Below, piece after piece: positions 38,112 through 46,386 of a stretch of DNA of 64,000 nucleotides. A model generated the notes under the pieces. That model made no database searches. It saw only the letters and a program-made list of their open reading frames with translations, and was not told the origin of the DNA. Location: NCBI RefSeq assembly GCF_000020505.1, contig NC_011027.1, forward strand, positions 914,001-978,000, written 5' to 3'. A program made the position numbers and the translations under genes. Positions within the stretch are counted from its first letter, which is position 1. Each line of letters starts with the position of its first letter. Source of the stretch: Chlorobaculum parvum NCIB 8327 (GTDB lineage: Bacteria > Bacteroidota > Chlorobiia > Chlorobiales > Chlorobiaceae).

Positions 38112-39194
38112 TCAGCATTCGGCGAGGGCGTCGGTGCCCTGGTATTCGAGCATCGCTTCGAGTTTTTCCCAGGCTTTGCCTGATTCGAGCGCCTCGCAGG
38201 CCATGTCGGTTGCCTTTCGGTAGTCTTTGGCCATGCCTGCAATGTAGAGCGCGGCGGCGGCGTTCATGCAGAAGAAGTCCGCGGCGGCTCCTCCGCGTTT
38301 GCCTTGCAGCACTTCCAGCACCACGGAGGCATTTTCCTCACCGCTTTTCATGCTCGCGATCTGTTCCAGCGGCACCTGTTTCATGCCAAAATCCTCTGGT
38401 GTCACTTCGTAGCTGGTGATCGTGCCGTTGCGCAGTTCGACCACTTTAGTTGGGCCGCAAAGGGAGAATTCATCCATGCCAAGCGACGGATCGAATCCTT
38501 CGGCCAGACCGTAAGGGGAGAGGGCGGCCGGCATGCCGATTTCAGCGAGAATGTCGATCATCTGCACTGACACCTCCGGGGCGTACGCGCCGATGACCGC
38601 ACAGTTGTTTTGCGCGCAGGGGCGGGTGAGTGGGCCAAGAATGTTGAATGCCGAGGTGAAGCGCATGGCGCCGATCAGTCGCGCCCAGCCCGATTTCAGG
38701 AACGCCTCGCCGGGCAGGTAGCAGATGCCGGCGTTTTCGAGGCTCATTGCCGCGCGTTCGAGTGGATGGTCGAGATCGATGCCGAGCGACTCGAAGATGT
38801 CCGAAGCGCCTGACACGCCGGTGACGAGGCGGGCGCCTTTCTTGGCCACCGGGAGCCCACACGCTGCAGCGATCAGTGCTGCCGGGCTGGAGCAGTTCAG
38901 GGTTTTGAGTTTGTCTGATCCCGTGCCGACGATGTCGCACACCGGGCCGTCGAGATCGACGTCGATCTTTGCCGTATCGTGCCGGTCGAGCGCATCCCAC
39001 GCTCCGGATAGCTCCTCGGTGGTTGGGTTGCGCATCAGGTGCGCTGCAAGAAACGCGCCCTGCTGAAGTTCCGGCTGAAGGTTCAGAATTACCTGTCGGT
39101 AGGCTTCGTACGACTCTTCGCGGCTCATGATGTGACCCGAAGCGATGGATGAAATCAGCCGCCCAAAGGCGCGTAGTTCGTGTTCTTGTGTCAT
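38112..39194 (-). CDS. TrpD-like phosphoribosyltransferase paralog
   Basis: 360 residues with the anthranilate phosphoribosyltransferase fold: an N-terminal helical domain (SREESYEAYRQVILN, LMRNPTTEELSGAWDAL) and the ribose-phosphate loop CDIVGTGSDKLKTLNCSS near residue 90. True TrpD has GTGGDG..TFNIST and a KHGNR segment that holds anthranilate; here the equivalents are GTGSDKLKTLNCSS and KKGARLVTG, so His and Asn of the anthranilate site are missing. It probably acts on another aromatic or nucleobase substrate. It ends at a repeat and follows a Zn-alcohol dehydrogenase gene by 60 bases, likely one operon. Whether a genuine trpD exists elsewhere cannot be seen here. Confidence 0.75.
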   Translation of the reverse strand: MTQEHELRAFGRLISSIASGHIMSREESYEAYRQVILNLQPELQQGAFLAAHLMRNPTTEELSGAWDALDRHDTAKIDVDLDGPVCDIVGTGSDKLKTLNCSSPAALIAAACGLPVAKKGARLVTGVSGASDIFESLGIDLDHPLERAAMSLENAGICYLPGEAFLKSGWARLIGAMRFTSAFNILGPLTRPCAQNNCAVIGAYAPEVSVQMIDILAEIGMPAALSPYGLAEGFDPSLGMDEFSLCGPTKVVELRNGTITSYEVTPEDFGMKQVPLEQIASMKSGEENASVVLEVLQGKRGGAAADFFCMNAAAALYIAGMAKDYRKATDMACEALESGKAWEKLEAMLEYQGTDALAEC

Positions 39195-39254
39195 TTTTTT
39201 AAGAATAGGTCTTATGGGTCTGATACGTCTGACAGGTCGTATAGGATGAAGAGG

Positions 39255-40238
39255 TTAAGACTTTTTGCTGAAATCGATTATTATTTGCCTGAAGCCTTTG
39301 CCTGCGAGTACTTCCTCCATGACCGACGGTACCTCATCGAGGCTGATCGTGCGTTCGATGAGAAAGCCGAGGTCGTGGCCGTAACGGACGAGCAGGCGCA
39401 GGGCGTCGCGCATGTCCTCCTTGGTACAGCCGTAGGAACCGACCAGTTCGAGTTCGCGGTAGTGCAAATCGTTGAAGAGTGTCGCCGGACTTTCGGGTGC
39501 TTCGCCGAGGCCGCTGAAGAGGCAGAACCGTCCACCCGGCGTGAGTCGACCGATACCCGAAGCGAGCGTATCGGCAGACGAGGTAGCGTTGATTGCGATG
39601 TCGAATCCATTAGACGTTTGGGCGTTATCGACGTCGATTGCGTAGCGGTTCCTGAATGCAGCGCTTTTGTCAAGCTTTGTTGCGTCGGGCTCGCACATCG
39701 TTACGCTGGCACCTCGGTTGACGGCTGCGAGGGCAAGCAGCAAGCCGAGCGTCCCCGCGCCGTAGATCAGCACCCGGTCGGCGCGGCGGATACTGCACAG
39801 TTTGATGGCATGGACAGCGCAGGCAAGCGGTTCGGCGAGCGTCGCCATCGCTGCGCCTAGGCCTTTCGGTACTTCGAGCAGGCTCGAACGCGGCACGGTG
39901 AGGAACTCCGCAAAGCCGCCATCGTGGTGGAAACCGGTAATCTGCATCGCCGGGCACAGGTTCTCCCGCCCGCTCCGGCACGCCTCGCACGCACCGCAAG
40001 CCTTGCCCGGCCAGATTGCGAACAGCTTTCCTGGAGCCTCCTCGATGCTTCCGCACACTTCATGGCCCAGCACGCGCGGCATCACCAGATCACGATGTCC
40101 CGAGCGCCACATCTTTGCATCGGTTCGGCAGATCGCTGTCGCAACAACCCGCACGGCAACTTCGTTTTCTGCGGGAACCGGTACTGGCTTATCCACAAGC
40201 TTTAACTGTTCTTTGCCGGTAAGCACCAGTGCTTTCAT
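39255..40238 (-). CDS. zinc-dependent medium-chain alcohol dehydrogenase
   Basis: 327 residues. MDR-family NAD(P)-dependent dehydrogenase. Catalytic zinc site around ATAICRTDAKMWRSGH and VLGHEVCGSIEE; structural zinc in KACGACEACRSGRENLC; Rossmann segment VLIYGAGTLGLLLALAA followed by an acidic strand end (TMCEPD). Resembles sorbitol/threonine-dehydrogenase types, but the substrate is unknown. Slightly shorter than the usual 340-350. Transcribed toward the TrpD-like gene 60 bases downstream; co-expression is likely, although no common pathway is known to me. Confidence 0.85.
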   Translation of the reverse strand: MKALVLTGKEQLKLVDKPVPVPAENEVAVRVVATAICRTDAKMWRSGHRDLVMPRVLGHEVCGSIEEAPGKLFAIWPGKACGACEACRSGRENLCPAMQITGFHHDGGFAEFLTVPRSSLLEVPKGLGAAMATLAEPLACAVHAIKLCSIRRADRVLIYGAGTLGLLLALAAVNRGASVTMCEPDATKLDKSAAFRNRYAIDVDNAQTSNGFDIAINATSSADTLASGIGRLTPGGRFCLFSGLGEAPESPATLFNDLHYRELELVGSYGCTKEDMRDALRLLVRYGHDLGFLIERTISLDEVPSVMEEVLAGKGFRQIIIDFSKKS

Positions 40239-40491
40239 ACTATTTCGATGACTGCGTTAAAAAAACAAGACCCCTCTGCAGGAGCGCATCTAACTACATA
40301 ATTTCAAGGGACTTTCGCAAGTCAATCGAACGGATTAATCGCTGGTGAAGTGCAGGATTTTGCTTATGATTTATCAGTACCGTTATTGTTTGCGGTGTTG
40401 GCGCACCGAATAAGGACTGTCAAATCAGGGGAAAAGAGGGGTGTAGCTTATGTGGAAACCAAATAATCAGTCCAGAACGAAGGGAATAGCT

Positions 40492-40884
40492 ATGGTTCAG
40501 TGTCGTGAATGCAAAGCTTCTGTCAGCGAAAATGCACCAATCTGTCCTCGCTGTGGAGCGCCACAGCCATACAAAGCTACATGGCATGGGTATGGATTTT
40601 ACTATCAATCCAAACTGTTGATTTTCGGTCTGCCCTTGCTCTGTATCTCCTTCTGTTATAATCGAAATCGTGTGCCTAAGCCAGCAATCGGTATTATTGC
40701 CATCGGGCAATTTGCGGCAGGGATAGTATGTGTCAGTCAATTCGGTATTGGCATAGTATCGCTCTCACAGATCACGATAGCCTATTTTGCTATTGCCCAG
40801 ATCGCGCTATGCTATCAATGTATTGCCCAGGTTGGATTTGTCCTTGATCGAGGTATTGGACAGTTCATCCGTCACCTGTTCTAA
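40492..40884 (+). CDS. zinc-ribbon membrane protein with decapeptide repeats
   Basis: 130 residues from ATG 40492 (AAGGGA upstream; a longer frame starts at 40450). N-terminal double-CXXC zinc ribbon (CREC, CPRC), then a hydrophobic segment. Residues 62-115 are a regular ten-residue repeat of the form xxGIxxIxQF: AIGIIAIGQF, AAGIVCVSQF, GIGIVSLSQI, TIAYFAIAQI, ALCYQCIAQV. The repeat keeps Gln at position 9, suggesting a stacked solenoid or a membrane-associated sheet. I do not know the function. The next gene, for another small membrane protein, starts 31 bases later. Confidence 0.7.
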   Translation: MVQCRECKASVSENAPICPRCGAPQPYKATWHGYGFYYQSKLLIFGLPLLCISFCYNRNRVPKPAIGIIAIGQFAAGIVCVSQFGIGIVSLSQITIAYFAIAQIALCYQCIAQVGFVLDRGIGQFIRHLF

Positions 40885-40915
40885 CTATCTGATTATTGCT
40901 TTAAGTGAGAAGAAA

Positions 40916-41368
40916 ATGAAAAAGATTTCGGGCTCAAACGTCTATTTCAAGAAAGTATTCCCAGTTTTCTGGTTTGGATTCCTGGCGTTTTTTTCTGTTA
41001 CAACGCTTCGGTCAGGAGCAACCGGTGAATCGGTCATGTTTCTTGTTGTGCCAATTATTATGGGTGTTTTCGGTTATTTCTTCTTTAAGAGGCTTGTGTG
41101 GGATTTAGTTGATGAGGTGTATGACTTGGGAGATCAATTGCTTTTTAAAAAAGATGGTAAAGAGCAGCGCGTCAACCTCAGAGATATAGTAAATATCGAT
41201 TACGCTCAAATGAGTTCTCCTGAACGTATTGTGATCAATGTAAGAAATGAAGGCCCGCTTGGTAAGGAATTGGTATTTAACCCACCAACGCGCCTTTTTC
41301 CATTTTTTTCTAAAAATCCTCTGATTCAGGACTTGATCGAGCGGGTTGATCGTGCGCGAAATACCTGA
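40916..41368 (+). CDS. small membrane protein, unknown
   Basis: 150 residues from ATG 40916 with AGTGAGAAG before it. Two membrane helices (residues 12-32 and 40-62), then a cytoplasmic domain of about 85 residues (VYDLGDQLLFKKDGKEQRV, IVNIDYAQMSSPERIVINV, PLIQDLIERVD) resembling a small PH-like fold seen in bacterial membrane proteins. Lower GC than core genes. It follows the zinc-ribbon protein gene and is probably in one unit with it. Function not known. Confidence 0.65.
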   Translation: MKKISGSNVYFKKVFPVFWFGFLAFFSVTTLRSGATGESVMFLVVPIIMGVFGYFFFKRLVWDLVDEVYDLGDQLLFKKDGKEQRVNLRDIVNIDYAQMSSPERIVINVRNEGPLGKELVFNPPTRLFPFFSKNPLIQDLIERVDRARNT

Positions 41369-41481
41369 GCGGAAGTATAATGACGAGTGTTTCGTGATCT
41401 ACTATGCACAGAATCTGAATCGAACATCCATTGATCAATGGAGCCTTGCCAGTTAGTTATTCCCATTCCCCTCATTTCTCC

Positions 41482-42576
41482 TCACAGTCTCACCCGCACG
41501 TGCCCTATACCAAACCCACTGGCGGCTCCGTAGAACATAACTTCCTGACCGGAACCGAAGCTAAGCGTTTTTTCCTCGATCAGTTGACTTAGTACTAGTG
41601 GAATCGAGGTGCTGGCGGTGTTGCCGAGGAGGTCGGCGACGATGGGAACTTTTGAAAGGTCGTAGCCGAATTTTCCTACAGTGTTTTCGATGAATTTGCG
41701 CGAAATCTGGTGGGGGATGATCTGGTCGATGTTGTTGTAGAACAAGGCATCTCCTTCCAGAAGCATCCGAACCATCATGTATTCCCGGAAATAGGCTTCC
41801 GTGTGCAGTTTAGCGACTTTTGCCAGCTTTGGCATATCCAGATAGAACCAGCCGTGGATAAGGCCGCCGCTTGGCCTCCATGCCGTGTTTTCCGGCGCAT
41901 GGCACTGCTCCCAGTGTTCACCAAGATTCATCAGGTTGATTTCCAGTATTCCCTTGTTGCCATCTGATGCTGAAAGAATCATCGCCGCTCCGGCATCACC
42001 CAGCGTCAAACCGCCCATTTTCACATCAAGCTCATCAAGTGAATTGATCTGGCGGTTGGCGACATAACTGCCGATTTCGCCGCTGCAGATCAGCACATTC
42101 CGCGCTGCGCCGGTGGTAATCATGCTGTTGGCCACGTTTATCGCCTGCAAAAAGCTGTTGCAGGCGTTGGTGACATCGAACGAATTGAGCATATCCAGCC
42201 CAAGTTTCTGCTGGACAATGTTGGCCGTCGCCGGTTCGAGCATGTCCATGTCGGTGCTCGAAAAGATCAGTGTGTCGATATCCGCCAGCGTGAGCTCACA
42301 GCGATCCAGCGCTTTGAGGGCTGCGGCAACGGCGAGGTCGGAGGGGGAGGTGCCCGGCTCGGAATAGGCGCGCGTTTTGCACTTGGTTGTTCGGTAGATC
42401 AGGGTCGGAAGCATCTTTTTGATCTCAGGCGGAGCGTCGATCATATCGACCAGTGTTTCGTTATCGACCCGGTTCTCAGGGATTTCCGAAGCTACCGACA
42501 CAATTCTGGAGGTCGGTTTTTGATAACGCTGTATGTTCTTGAAATAGGTGTACGACTGCAAGGCGGGTGACTGCAT
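41482..42576 (-). CDS. beta-ketoacyl-ACP synthase III-like enzyme
   Basis: 364 residues with the FabH/KASIII fold. Catalytic triad visible: Cys139 in FDVTNACNSF, His289 in IPHQISRKF and Asn319 in LLGNTASTSIP. The N-terminus IVSVASEIPENRVDNETLVD is typical. It is about 40 residues longer than the standard FabH, and the insert around 220-250 (HAPENTAWRPSGGLIHGWFY) is unusual, so it may make a specialised chain rather than start normal fatty acid synthesis. It stands alone, divergent from the SQR-like gene. No strong ribosome site before the ATG. Confidence 0.85.
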   Translation of the reverse strand: MQSPALQSYTYFKNIQRYQKPTSRIVSVASEIPENRVDNETLVDMIDAPPEIKKMLPTLIYRTTKCKTRAYSEPGTSPSDLAVAAALKALDRCELTLADIDTLIFSSTDMDMLEPATANIVQQKLGLDMLNSFDVTNACNSFLQAINVANSMITTGAARNVLICSGEIGSYVANRQINSLDELDVKMGGLTLGDAGAAMILSASDGNKGILEINLMNLGEHWEQCHAPENTAWRPSGGLIHGWFYLDMPKLAKVAKLHTEAYFREYMMVRMLLEGDALFYNNIDQIIPHQISRKFIENTVGKFGYDLSKVPIVADLLGNTASTSIPLVLSQLIEEKTLSFGSGQEVMFYGAASGFGIGHVRVRL

Positions 42577-42937
42577 TACGAGGAGGGACTAATGAGGTGT
42601 TGCCGAAAAAAAACATCATCGAAAATATCGATTTTTTCCCCGGAAAACGATCAAATCATAGCAGGGTTTACGGTGAAAAGTTTATTCAACGGCTCTTTTT
42701 TGAGGTGCGAAGTAATTGTGTCCTGAAATTCTGATAACTCATCGGAATTATAGCGTTTTAACTTGTTGTTGGGTTGGAAAAGGGGGAAAGTGACTATTAC
42801 GTTACGTTAGAGTGCCAAAGCTTAAAATTTCCTAAGCTCTGTAATCACTAATTGTATTGCATAGCTCGGATGTTCTTTTTTACTGCATGAAAGGGTTCTG
42901 ATAACTTCTGCAACAACAACTCGGGAGGATTGACACG
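42577..42937. other. 360-base divergent promoter region (KASIII / SQR)
   Basis: No gene or RNA seen. It must carry promoters for both divergent genes. The right half is AT-rich (TTAAAATTTCC near 42825, TTGTATTGCAT near 42853). A GGAGGA ribosome site lies 8 bases before the SQR start. No clear operator repeat is recognised. Confidence 0.4.
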
Positions 42938-44215
42938 ATGAAAACGAAACCGCATGTCTTGATTCTTGGCGGCAACTTTGCCGGATTGCAGGTTGCCCGC
43001 CACATCCGTGACCATGTGAAGCCCGAAGACGCATCGGTCACCGTGGTCGATAAACGGTCGTACCTGCTTTTCATTCCCAACATCCCGATTGAAATTCTCG
43101 AAAACAAAAATCCGGACAGCAGCATGCAACTCCCGCTGGCTCCGGTGCTTGACAAGGACGAAACCCGCTTCATCCAGGCCGAGGTTCTCGACATCGACGT
43201 CGAGAGCAAAAAAGTGACCATCCAGCCGACCGAACGGCCTGGCGCGACAACCGATGTGCTCACCTACGACTACCTGGTCATCGCCCTCGGCAACCGACTC
43301 GCGTTTGACAAGATCGACGGCTTCGCCGAGCATGGCCACACCGTATCGGACGGTTTTTACGGCAACAAGCTCCGCCACTACCTGCACGAGGGCGGCTACA
43401 AGGGCGGCCCGATCGCGATCGGCTCGGCTCGATTCCATCAGGGAACGAAAGGCAAGCTCGACTTCGTGCCGATGGCCAAAGCCGCCTGCGAGGGACCGCC
43501 GGTCGAAATGGCGCTGTCGCTCGCTTCGTGGCTGAAGCATCATGAAATGGGCGGGCCGCAGAAGGTGACGATCTTCACCCCCGCCGATCTGATCGCCGAA
43601 GACGCGGGCAAGAAAATCGTTGGGCAATTGCTTGAAATCGCGGGCGGCATGGGGTTCGGCTACAAGAACAAGCTCGAAGACATCAAGCAGATCGGCAAGG
43701 ATGGCATCGAGTTCGCCAACGGCGAGTCCATCGAGGCCGAGCTGAAGATCATCTTCCCGGACTGGGTGCCGCACGAATTTCTGAAAGGGCTGCCGATCTG
43801 CGACGAAAAGGGGTTCGTTATCACCAACAAGCAGCTAAAAAATCCAGACTATCCCGAAGTGTATGCCGCCGGTGACGCCGCGGCCTGCACGGTACCGAAG
43901 CTCGGCTCCATCGGCCACCACCAGTCCTACATCGTCGCGCGGCAACTGGCCCGCGATCTCGGTGCGCTCAGCGATGAAGAAGCCGACAGCGAGCTGTACA
44001 GCCCGGAGGTGATCTGCTACGGCGACATGGGCGACGGCAAGGCCTTTTACATCCACTCGAACGTCTGGTACGGCGGCGACATCGAAATTCTGAAGATGGG
44101 TAAGCTCTACTACGACCTGAAGGTCGCCTTCAAAACCTCCTACTTCGCGATGGGCGGCAAGGTGCCGTACTGGCAGTGGAAGATGGGCTCCTGGATGGGC
44201 GACAAGATTTTGTGA
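42938..44215 (+). CDS. sulfide:quinone oxidoreductase-like flavoprotein
   Basis: 425 residues. FAD-binding start VLILGGNFAGLQVARHI, LLFIPNIPIEI segment, second FAD motif VYAAGDAAACTVPKLGSIGHH. Cysteines at 184 (KAACEGPPVE), 288, 317 and in EVICYGD could include the sulfide-active pair; CEGPP lies where many SQRs have a catalytic cysteine. The C-terminal part (YYDLKVAFKTSYFAMGG...) is amphipathic, as needed for quinone-side membrane contact. Oxidises sulfide and reduces quinone, an electron source for photosynthesis in green sulfur bacteria. Subtype not decided. The cytochrome bo3 genes follow closely. A role as another NDH-2-type flavoprotein is less likely. Confidence 0.78.
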   Translation: MKTKPHVLILGGNFAGLQVARHIRDHVKPEDASVTVVDKRSYLLFIPNIPIEILENKNPDSSMQLPLAPVLDKDETRFIQAEVLDIDVESKKVTIQPTERPGATTDVLTYDYLVIALGNRLAFDKIDGFAEHGHTVSDGFYGNKLRHYLHEGGYKGGPIAIGSARFHQGTKGKLDFVPMAKAACEGPPVEMALSLASWLKHHEMGGPQKVTIFTPADLIAEDAGKKIVGQLLEIAGGMGFGYKNKLEDIKQIGKDGIEFANGESIEAELKIIFPDWVPHEFLKGLPICDEKGFVITNKQLKNPDYPEVYAAGDAAACTVPKLGSIGHHQSYIVARQLARDLGALSDEEADSELYSPEVICYGDMGDGKAFYIHSNVWYGGDIEILKMGKLYYDLKVAFKTSYFAMGGKVPYWQWKMGSWMGDKIL

Positions 44216-44283
44216 TCGCGCGTCCGCATCCGGGGACTTTTCAAAGCGCGCTTCCGCAGCCAGCATCGGTTTGCGGAAGCGCA

Positions 44284-45141
44284 CTAAAAAAAACTGCCCA
44301 GAACGATCAGCGTCAAAAGCACCGGCAGGTAGGCAAGGGTAGCTCTGAAAACCCGGCGGGTATCCCTGTCGGAGCGCGAGAAAAACAGCTGCACGCTGAC
44401 CATGACCGGAATGATTCCGAGAAGTAACGAGCTGATGCCGAAGCGTAAACCTGACAAGCCGAAAAGGTATGGAAGAAAAGAGGCGAGCACAAGGAGCAGT
44501 GTAGAAGCGAGAATGTGTTTGAATATCCTGTTCCCCCTTGAATCGATTGCCGAGAGTATTTTGAATCCACCGGTGCGGTAATCGTTGCGATACATCCAGG
44601 CGACGGAGTAAAAATGGGGATGCTGCCACAGGAACAGAATCAAAAAAAGTATCCACGCGCCGGAGCCGATTGTCCCTGTAGCTGCGGCCCATCCGGTGAC
44701 AGGTGGTATAGCGCCGGAAACCGCGCCGAGGCTCGTGCTTAGCCAGCTCACCCTTTTCATCGGCGTGTAGATGACGATATAGATAAAAGCGGTCAACAGA
44801 ATCAGGAAGGCACTCAAGAGATTCACCATCAAGCCTGCGACGGTTACGCCAGCGAGCACGAGAAGGATGCCGAAATTCAGGGCATGAACCGGTTGCACCA
44901 CCCCCGCCGGTATCGGCCGGTCACGGGTATGCTCCATTCTGGCGTCGAAGTCGCGCTCCAGGTACTGGTTGAGTACGGCGGAACCGGAGCATGCCGCCAC
45001 CGATCCTGCGACAAGGTAAAACAGCTTGGCATCCAGCACGGTCGTGCCTCCGGCAAACAGGTAGCCGGCAACGGTGGTCATGATGACCAGAATCGTAATG
45101 CGTGGCTTTGTCAACTGTATATAGGCAAAGAGCTGATGCAT
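44284..45141 (-). CDS. cyoE: protoheme IX farnesyltransferase (heme O synthase)
   Basis: 285 residues from ATG 45141 (AGAAGGG 7 bases upstream); a longer frame starts at 45180. UbiA-type membrane prenyltransferase with nine predicted helices. Substrate motif NQYLERDFDARMEHTRDRP near residue 65 and a second conserved loop TPMKRVSWLSTSLGA. Attaches farnesyl to heme b to give heme O for the oxidase encoded divergently 336 bases away. The presence of heme O synthase with cyoABCD makes the oxidase set complete. No sign of CtaA (heme A synthase) here, in agreement with a bo-type enzyme. Confidence 0.92.
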   Translation of the reverse strand: MHQLFAYIQLTKPRITILVIMTTVAGYLFAGGTTVLDAKLFYLVAGSVAACSGSAVLNQYLERDFDARMEHTRDRPIPAGVVQPVHALNFGILLVLAGVTVAGLMVNLLSAFLILLTAFIYIVIYTPMKRVSWLSTSLGAVSGAIPPVTGWAAATGTIGSGAWILFLILFLWQHPHFYSVAWMYRNDYRTGGFKILSAIDSRGNRIFKHILASTLLLVLASFLPYLFGLSGLRFGISSLLLGIIPVMVSVQLFFSRSDRDTRRVFRATLAYLPVLLTLIVLGSFF

Positions 45142-45477
45142 CGAAATACCCTTCTTCTTTTGCGATGAATCAAATAGCACAAGAAAGTGTAGAAAAATTC
45201 ACCGAGCCCCAGCCTCACCGAAAGACTCCTTCTCTTTCTTTTTGCTACTTTATGTAAAGATACGCCAATTTGGCAGGAAATGACGTTTATTGCAGTAATG
45301 ACGTAATCTCTTATTTTTCATCCAATGAGATTCGTCTAATAAAACAATGCCTGACACTGAATTGGAGCCTGGCAATGAAGGCGCGCTGGCAAGTCTTATG
45401 CAGAGCGCAAAACGACTGCCGCTATTTTTCAGCGTTCAGGATTATGCCCTGATTTAATAACTGGCGAAAGGGGGATA
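45142..45477. other. divergent control region between cyoE and cyoA
   Basis: 336 bases. No gene is firmly supported; a 36-codon frame (45347-45457, MPDTELEPGNEGALASLMQS...) precedes cyoA but has no ribosome site. CGCCAATTTGGCAG (near 45265) is a short palindrome that could be an operator. GGGGGA lies 2 bases before the cyoA start. No FNR-like site (TTGAT....ATCAA) is found. Confidence 0.4.
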
Positions 45478-46386
45478 ATGAGAAAAAATAATGCTTACGC
45501 CTTGTTCAAGGCATTCAGTCTATTTTTTACGTCATTTATCCTGACAGGGTGCAACAAGATGGTGGTCTTTCAGCCAAAAGGCCCTGTCGCTCGCGATGAA
45601 GCCCTCCTTATCTACACGGCTTTCGGGCTGATGCTGATTGTCGTGATTCCGGTTCTGGTCATGGCAATCGGATTTGCCATCCGGTACAGAGCCTCTAACG
45701 ACAAAGCCACCTACAAGCCAAACTGGGCAAATTCCATCAAAGTCGAACTGATCGTCTGGCTGGTTCCCGTCATCATTGTCGCGTTTCTCTCCTGGCTGAC
45801 CTGGACTGGCACCTTCCGGCTCGATCCGTACAAGCCGATTGCCGCCGAAGCCAAACCGCTGCGGGTCGAGGTGGTATCGCTGGACTGGAACTGGCTTTTC
45901 ATCTATCCCGATTACAACATCGCCACGGTCAACGAGCTTGTGCTTCCGGCCCATACGCCGCTCAATTTCCGGCTCACCTCCGCGACGGTCATGACCTCGT
46001 TCTATGTTCCCCAGTTAGGAAGCCAGATGTACGCCATGGCCGGAATGCAGACGCAGTTACATCTCCTGGCGGATGAAACCGGCACTTTTGATGGGCACAA
46101 CCGGGAGTTCAGTGGCAAGGGGTATGCCACCATGCATTTCAAAACAATCGTAAAAACGCCGGAAGAATTTCAGGTTTGGGTGCAGAACGCTCGGCAAACC
46201 GCGAACGCCTTGAGCATGGCGGAATACAAAGCGCTGGCCGAACCCAACAGCAATCATCCTGTGACGGTTTACTCGCCGGTTGTGCCCGGTTTGTTCGACC
46301 ACATCGTCGGTCAATTTACCGGCTGGATGGGCGCGGATGGCGCGATGAAATCAATGACGCAACCCAACGGAAAGGCGCATGAATAA
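45478..46386 (+). CDS. cyoA: cytochrome bo3 quinol oxidase subunit II
   Basis: 302 residues. Lipoprotein signal with lipobox LTGC (Cys25), two membrane helices, then a periplasmic cupredoxin domain. Very close in layout to E. coli Cyo[39 protein letters not shown]. The CuA-binding Cys/His residues of cytochrome c oxidases are absent (the region reads [11 protein letters not shown]), so it accepts quinol rather than cytochrome c. The stop overlaps the cyoB start by 8 bases. First gene of a cyoABCD operon. The strong match to proteobacterial forms suggests transfer. Confidence 0.95.
   Translation: MRKNNAYALFKAFSLFFTSFILTGCNKMVVFQPKGPVARDEALLIYTAFGLMLIVVIPVLVMAIGFAIRYRASNDKATYKPNWANSIKVELIVWLVPVIIVAFLSWLTWTGTFRLDPYKPIAAEAKPLRVEVVSLDWNWLFIYPDYNIATVNELVLPAHTPLNFRLTSATVMTSFYVPQLGSQMYAMAGMQTQLHLLADETGTFDGHNREFSGKGYATMHFKTIVKTPEEFQVWVQNARQTANALSMAEYKALAEPNSNHPVTVYSPVVPGLFDHIVGQFTGWMGADGAMKSMTQPNGKAHE

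Noticed and set aside
45347-45457. 36-codon frame upstream of cyoA as a leader peptide or small subunit
   Set aside because: No ribosome binding site and no regulatory codon pattern; could be chance.
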